A DNA stretch of 39,046 nucleotides from an uncultured Coriobacteriaceae bacterium (GTDB taxonomy: Bacteria > Actinomycetota > Coriobacteriia > Coriobacteriales > Coriobacteriaceae). The notes under the pieces are model-generated. The model did no database searches and had not been told where the DNA came from. It saw only the letters and a list, made by a program, of their open reading frames with translations. The position numbers and the translations under genes were made by a program. Within the stretch, counting starts at the first letter, position 1. The number at the start of each line of letters is the position of its first letter. Location: positions 1 to 39,046 of the forward strand of contig CASEER010000011.1 of NCBI GenBank assembly GCA_949287085.1. The letters run 5' to 3'. This document shows positions 34,856-39,046 of the stretch, in pieces.

Positions 34856-36172
34856 ATGAGCAACGTTATGGACTCTCTGACAGCGTACTTGGAAAAGCAC
34901 GTTCTACCGATAGCAAACAAGCTGAGCACGCAGCGCCACCTGCATGCCATCCGCGATGCGTTTATCTCACTGGTGCCGGTCACGCTTTTCGGCGGCATCT
35001 GCACCATCCTCTCGTCCGCGCCGGCGGTCGAGCCGGGCAGCAACTTCCTGCTTGAGGCCTGGGCCAACTTCGCTGCAGCCAATTCGACGCTGCTCACCTG
35101 GGCGAATACCATGACCATGGGCGCGCTTTCGGTGTACATCGCGCTCGGTGTCACGTACTTCCTGTGCAAGCATTACAAGATCGATGCCTTTATCCCGCTG
35201 GTGCTCACGATGGGCGGCTTCCTGCTCATCTGCTTCGGGCCGGTGGAGCTTGGCTGGGATGCCAAGACGGCGGACATCCTCTATCTTGACGGCAAGGGCC
35301 TGCTCGTGGCGATCTTCCTGTCGATTCTCACCGTCGAGGGATATCGCGCCATGCGCGAGCACAATGTGGGCCGCATAGCGCTCCCGCCCTCGGTCCCGGC
35401 GTCGCTCTCCGAGGCCTTCGCTTCGCTTCTTCCCGGCATCATCATCCTTGCCGTCGACACCGCGATCTTCGCGATTTTCAACTCGATGGGCACCACGCTC
35501 CCCGCGTTTATCTACACCAACCTCGCTCCTGTCTTCAATGCGACCGATTCGCTCGGATTCGCTGCGATCGCTACGCTCCTGGTGCAGTTCTTCTGGTTCT
35601 TCGGCGTGCATGACGCTGCGCTCTCCGGTGTGCTCGGTCCCATCCGCGATGGCGGCCTCTCGGTGAACGCCGCCGCCCAGGCGGCCGGTGAGGCGCTCCC
35701 GAACATCTTCACCACGCCGTTCTGGGTCTACTTTGTCGTGATCGGCGGCTGCGGCTCGGTGCTGGCTCTTGCCATCCTGCTCATCCGCTCCAAGTCCAAG
35801 CAGCTGCGTACCATCGGCCGCGTGGGCATCGTGCCGGCGCTCTTCAACATCTCTGAGCCGATCATCTTCGGCGTTCCTCTCATGATGAACCCCATGTTCT
35901 TCATTCCCTTCCTGCTCACCTCTACGGTGAACGCCATCATTGCCTATGTCTGCATGATGACGGGCCTTGTTGCCAAGACGTTCGCGCTCCTCTCGTGGAA
36001 CATGCCGTGCGTCTTCGGCGCGTACCTTTCGACCTTCGACTGGAAGGCCGTGGTGCTCGTCGTGGCGCTGATTGCCATCGATGCCCTGCTGTACTACCCC
36101 TTCTACAAGGCTTACGAGAAGCAGCTCGTGGCTCAGGAAGAGGCCGACGAGACCTCTGCCGAGACGGCGTAG
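34856..36172 (+). CDS. celB: PTS lactose/cellobiose-class EIIC permease
   Basis: A 438-aa membrane permease that binds the sugar and moves it during phosphorylation. ATG 34856 is one base after the EIIB stop. About 8-10 hydrophobic segments are seen, with family hallmarks RDAFISLVPVTLFGG near the N-terminus, FFWFFGVHDAALSG in the middle and ALFNISEPIIFGVPLMMNP in the C-terminal half, which carries the conserved Glu/Pro of the sugar-binding region. An acidic cytoplasmic tail ends the protein. No fused EIIA or EIIB. A strong terminator closes the operon. Confidence 0.95.
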   Translation: MSNVMDSLTAYLEKHVLPIANKLSTQRHLHAIRDAFISLVPVTLFGGICTILSSAPAVEPGSNFLLEAWANFAAANSTLLTWANTMTMGALSVYIALGVTYFLCKHYKIDAFIPLVLTMGGFLLICFGPVELGWDAKTADILYLDGKGLLVAIFLSILTVEGYRAMREHNVGRIALPPSVPASLSEAFASLLPGIIILAVDTAIFAIFNSMGTTLPAFIYTNLAPVFNATDSLGFAAIATLLVQFFWFFGVHDAALSGVLGPIRDGGLSVNAAAQAAGEALPNIFTTPFWVYFVVIGGCGSVLALAILLIRSKSKQLRTIGRVGIVPALFNISEPIIFGVPLMMNPMFFIPFLLTSTVNAIIAYVCMMTGLVAKTFALLSWNMPCVFGAYLSTFDWKAVVLVVALIAIDALLYYPFYKAYEKQLVAQEEADETSAETA

Positions 36173-36229
36173 CGGGCTTGCTGTGCTTTCCGCTCGTGTG
36201 GGCGCACCCCTGCGAGCGGTGAAGGTCGA

Positions 36230-36262
36230 GGGTGCCTGCCCCTTTGGGCGGGCACCCTTTTT
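36230..36262 (+). terminator. Terminator of the PTS operon
   Basis: A 12-bp stem pairs 36230-36241 with 36246-36257 (one G-U). A 4-nt loop and TTTTT follow. A preceding CCGCTCG (36190-36196)/CGAGCGG (36213-36219) hairpin also forms. Confidence 0.92.
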
Positions 36263-36374
36263 CCTTATGGGGTGAGGGTGGCGCATACGACCTTCGTCTG
36301 TTTGCATGCCCAGGCGGCGGAGGCGCGCGCTTGCAACCAGGCGTGCGCGACGGGCCCAGGAGAAGGGAGAATGC

Positions 36375-36668
36375 ATGGTTGAATCATTCGAGCGCAGGCT
36401 GGATGCGCGGCTTGTTGCCTCTATCGTGGCGGCGGGAAGCCTTTCGTTTTGCGCGGTGGTTTTCGAGACCGCCATGAACGTCGCTTTGCCCGCGCTTATG
36501 GAGGAGTTTGCAGTTGACGCGGCGACCATTCAATGGATTACTTCGGGTTACCTACTTATGCTCGCGGTCATGGTCCCCACCTTCCCATTCTTGAAAGCGC
36601 GCTTCGCGCTGCGTCGCCTTTTCGTTTGCGCGGTACTGCTCTTTCTGTCCGATTGTCGCCCGACGTAG
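36375..36668 (+). pseudogene. Truncated DHA2-type MFS transporter
   Basis: ATG 36375 with GGAGA opens a typical 14-helix drug-efflux-type protein: LVASIVAAGSLSFCAVVFET (helix 1), NVALPALMEEFAVDAATIQW, SGYLLMLAVMVP (helix 2) and RRLFVCAVLLFL (start of helix 3). After that, at about 36646, the frame reads SDCRPT and stops. Full proteins are 450 aa or longer, so about four-fifths is missing. The breakpoint matches the first base of a 30-bp-period repeat, suggesting the gene was cut by recombination at that repeat or its insertion. It is non-functional as a transporter. Confidence 0.85.
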
Positions 36669-36735
36669 CTTGATGTGTCCAGATCTCGCCCGAAATCACC
36701 CTGCGCGTCCGAATGTCGGCCGGCAATGTGGACTG
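36646..36735. repeat. 30-bp-period direct repeat, three units
   Basis: TGTCCGATTGTCGCCCGA (36646), TGTCCAGATCTCGCCCGA (36676) and CGTCCGAATGTCGGCCGG (36706) are spaced exactly 30 bp, with unrelated 12-bp intervals. The first unit starts where the MFS gene breaks off. Confidence 0.75.
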
Positions 36736-36994
36736 CCGTGCCGCAGTGCGTGACTTTTCTCACAAATTCTCTACGCGCGGAATGACATAGGTCTCTACGC
36801 GCTCCGGCATGGTGCTTCTCTAGAAAAATAATTGAACATAGTGTTGTATTTTTTGAAACGTGGTATATACCTACCGTTCAACTAGTCGTTAACCGCTCGG
36901 GCAAGCGGCATGCTGCGTCGCCGCCCGCCCGAGCGGCAATTTCGAAGGCGTCACGGCGTGCGTGCCGGGCGCGGTGTGCTAGATGGAGCGGTAT
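36669..36994. other. Non-coding region before the activase gene
   Basis: After the 30-bp repeats, TCTCTACGCGC occurs twice at 24-bp spacing (about 36768 and 36792). An AT-rich stretch (36820-36890) has a possible -10 (TATATA, 36864-36869) without a clear -35. A long hairpin follows at 36893-36936. No other gene is supported. Confidence 0.5.
36893..36936 (+). promoter_or_regulatory. Hairpin in the leader of the activase gene
   Basis: CCGCTCGGGC (36893-36902) pairs with GCCCGAGCGG (36927-36936). Inside, GCGGC (36905-36909) pairs with GCCGC (36920-36924). It may be a leader structure or a terminator lacking a good T-tract. Confidence 0.45.
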
Positions 36995-39046
36995 ATGGAA
37001 CAGGCAACGGGGGCGGCGCAGGCGGACCACATTCCGGCGTGTGGCGCCGGGAGCGGTACCACGGGTGGCGCGCCGTTGGATGAGGTGCTGCACGTAGGGC
37101 TCGACATTGGCTCGACCACCACCAAGGTGTTCGTCCTCGACCCGACTGCGAACGAGACCAGGTATTGGCGGTACCAGCGTCACAACGCCCGCCAGACGTC
37201 GAGCGCGATCGAGGCGCTTCGCGAGGTGGGCAAGCGCTTCCCGGGGGCGCGTTTGCGCGTGGCGGTTACGGGGTCGGGCGCGCGCGACATCGCACGGGCG
37301 CTCGGCGCGGTCTACATCCAGGAGGTCGTGGCCAACTCTATTGCCATCCGCGAGCTCTACCCGCAGGTTCGGTGCGCCATCGAGCTTGGTGGCCAGGACG
37401 CTAAGATGATCTTTTTCCACCAGGCGGAGGGCGACTCGGCGCCAACCGTGTCCGACATGCGCATGAATGGCAGCTGCGCAGGCGGTACCGGCGCCTTTAT
37501 TGACGAGATGGCCAAGCTGCTCGGCGTGCCCACCGAGGGTTTTGAGGAGCTTGCGTCGCACGGCACCACGGTGTACGAGATTTCGGGCCGCTGCGGCGTG
37601 TATGCCAAGACCGATATCCAGCCGCTGCTCAACCAGGGCGTTCCGCGCGAAGACCTGGCGCTTTCGGCCTTCCACGCCGTGGCGCGCCAGACGGTGGGAG
37701 GCCTTGCGCAGGGCATCGACATCGAGGCCCCTGTCATCTTTGAAGGCGGTACGCTCGCCTATAATCCCACACTCGTGAAGGTGTTTGCCGAGCAGCTCGA
37801 ACTTGGTGACAGCGACTGCGTGGTGCCGCAGGATCCGCAGGTCATCGTGGCCCACGGCGCGGCGCTCTCGCTCAGCGCGCAGGACCTGTTTGCCGACGCG
37901 GACGCTGAGGTCAACCTGGAGGAGGGCATCGCCGCCCTCAACTACCTGCAGGAGCATCCGATCGACGACGGCGAGCTCGCGCCCGTTGAACCGTTTTTTG
38001 CTAACGACGAGGAGCGGGCCGACTTTGTACGCCGGCATCCGGCCGAGGTTCCCGCACCAGGCCCCGCTGCCTACCGTGCCGGCGAGACCGTCCATGTGGC
38101 GCTCGGCATCGACTCGGGCTCCACGACCACCAAGTTCGCTCTCATTGACGAGGCTGGCGAGCTCGTGGACTCCTTCTATGCCAGCAACGAGGGCCAGCCG
38201 CTCGACATCGTGCGCCAGGGCCTGCTCGACCTGCGCCGCCGTTGGGCCGACGCGGGCGTGAAGCTCGCCATCGATGCCGTGGGCACCACGGGCTATGGCG
38301 AGCTGCTCTTTGCCCGCGCGCTCCACGCGGACTATCACACGGTCGAGACGGTGGCGCACGCGCGCGCCGCGTCGACCTGCGTACCGGATGCAACGTTTGT
38401 GCTCGACATCGGCGGCCAGGACATGAAGGCCATCTGGCTCGCGGACGGCGTGCTCACCGATATCGTGGTCAACGAGGCGTGCTCGGCAGGCTGCGGCTCA
38501 TTCCTCGAGGGCTTTGCCGCCAACCTGCACATTCCCGTGACGGGCATTGCCGAGGCGGCGTTTAAGTCCAAGGATCCGGCATCGCTCGGCAGCCGTTGCA
38601 CGGTTTTCATGAACAGCAGCGTGGTGAGCGAGCAGCGGCGCGGCAAGGGCCCCAACGACATCATGGCCGGCCTCTGCCGCTCCATTATCGAAAACGTATT
38701 TACCAAGGTCATCCGCGTGTCCAACCTCGACGCGCTCGGCGACCGCATCGTGGTGCAGGGCGGCACGTTTCGCAACGACGCCGTGCTGCGCGCGTTTGAG
38801 CAGTACCTGGGGCGCAACGTCACCCGTTCGCCGCATCCGGGCCTTATGGGTGCCATCGGCGTGGCCCTGCTCGCGCGCGAGCACGTACGGGAGCAGCAGG
38901 GCGCCGCGACAGCAACGGCAGATACCGTAGCCGAGGGCACTGGGCAGCAGGCCGTGCCGGCGCATGGCGCGGATGCCGCGCCCGAGGCAGCGCCCGTGGT
39001 GCCCGCCACGCGCTCGAGCTTCATTGGACTCGACGCACTCGACGAC
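36995..39046 (+). CDS. 2-hydroxyacyl-CoA dehydratase activase, tandem-domain giant form (5' part)
   Basis: The gene is open to the window edge; 684 codons are visible. ATG 36995 is chosen for the GGAG six bases upstream; ATG 36983 lacks one. Two activase domains of the ASKHA fold are in tandem. Domain 1 has GLDIGSTTTK (Asp37) and cluster cysteines Cys161 (NGSCAGGTGAF) and Cys200 (SGRCGVYAKTDIQ). Domain 2 has GIDSGSTTTK (Asp373) with Cys496 (NEACSAGCGSF) and Cys535 (GSRCTVFMNSS). Both pairs are 39 residues apart, the spacing known for HgdC-type activators, where two subunits share a [4Fe-4S] cluster. These ATP-driven proteins fire electrons into dehydratases or benzoyl-CoA-type reductases. Such tandem proteins usually continue into dehydratase-like domains, beyond this window. 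Confidence 0.9.
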   Translation, partial: MEQATGAAQADHIPACGAGSGTTGGAPLDEVLHVGLDIGSTTTKVFVLDPTANETRYWRYQRHNARQTSSAIEALREVGKRFPGARLRVAVTGSGARDIARALGAVYIQEVVANSIAIRELYPQVRCAIELGGQDAKMIFFHQAEGDSAPTVSDMRMNGSCAGGTGAFIDEMAKLLGVPTEGFEELASHGTTVYEISGRCGVYAKTDIQPLLNQGVPREDLALSAFHAVARQTVGGLAQGIDIEAPVIFEGGTLAYNPTLVKVFAEQLELGDSDCVVPQDPQVIVAHGAALSLSAQDLFADADAEVNLEEGIAALNYLQEHPIDDGELAPVEPFFANDEERADFVRRHPAEVPAPGPAAYRAGETVHVALGIDSGSTTTKFALIDEAGELVDSFYASNEGQPLDIVRQGLLDLRRRWADAGVKLAIDAVGTTGYGELLFARALHADYHTVETVAHARAASTCVPDATFVLDIGGQDMKAIWLADGVLTDIVVNEACSAGCGSFLEGFAANLHIPVTGIAEAAFKSKDPASLGSRCTVFMNSSVVSEQRRGKGPNDIMAGLCRSIIENVFTKVIRVSNLDALGDRIVVQGGTFRNDAVLRAFEQYLGRNVTRSPHPGLMGAIGVALLAREHVREQQGAATATADTVAEGTGQQAVPAHGADAAPEAAPVVPATRSSFIGLDALDD

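Noticed and set aside
36646..36735. Possible CRISPR array (30-bp period)
   Set aside because: Units are only 18 bp and degenerate, intervals are 12 bp, and there are no cas genes.

Overview
The window reads as a high-GC, Gram-positive, fermentative gut actinobacterium of the class Coriobacteriia, most like Collinsella. This is an inference. It rests on the GC-rich codon use, a GlnR-like orphan OmpR-type regulator beside a GSI glutamine synthetase without the adenylylation tyrosine, sugar uptake by PTS with a PRD regulator, a paired FeoA/FeoB iron system and the start of a giant 2-hydroxyacyl-CoA dehydratase activase. No rRNA, tRNA, CRISPR array or complete insertion sequence was seen.

Layout, left to right. 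(1) 1-3760: aspS, an HPr-like phosphocarrier and manA. (2) 3761-7622: a repeat-rich gap, then feoA-feoA-feoB and a small FeoB-associated Cys-rich membrane protein, with three copies of one operator in front of feoA and feoB. (3) 7636-9882: glnA with GlnR-type boxes in its promoter, then a GlnR-like regulator. (4) 10080-14147: membrane-anchored HtrA protease and NAD-dependent DNA ligase. (5) 14249-18619: a MarR-controlled operon encoding a heterodimeric ABC exporter with one degenerate ATP site. (6) 18805-21092: an MFS transporter and a BI-1-family membrane protein. (7) 21093-25344: a decayed, repeat-rich segment with a truncated flavodoxin, a divergent tetR/iron-alcohol-dehydrogenase pair around a perfect 16-bp palindrome, and a small monooxygenase-like protein. 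(8) 25345-30539: M20 amidohydrolase (-), groES-groEL, and an FAD oxidoreductase (-). (9) 30756-36262: a PRD regulator and a complete lactose/cellobiose-class PTS operon (IIA, GH1 phospho-glycosidase, IIB, IIC) closed by a strong terminator. (10) 36375-39046: a truncated DHA2-type MFS gene that ends at a 30-bp-period repeat, then the 5' part of the tandem activase gene, which runs off the window.

How it fits together. The PTS operon would import and phosphorylate a beta-linked disaccharide and cleave it. HPr supplies phosphate, and manA links mannose-6-phosphate to glycolysis. The feo cluster brings in ferrous iron, which the Fe-S activase and the iron-dependent alcohol dehydrogenase would need in an anaerobic fermenter.

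The most unusual part is between the genes. The intergenic spaces hold several families of short palindromes. One has an inverted repeat of GGTGAAAT around a conserved 13-nt GAGGACAGAGGAA loop, with four copies. A second has an ACCNGGT centre with variable arms. There are also single large hairpins or inverted-repeat elements and small minisatellites. They cluster next to broken genes and look like a population of small non-autonomous repeats or RNA hairpins. The two most testable regulatory proposals are the three-copy feo operator and the GlnR-type boxes in front of glnA.
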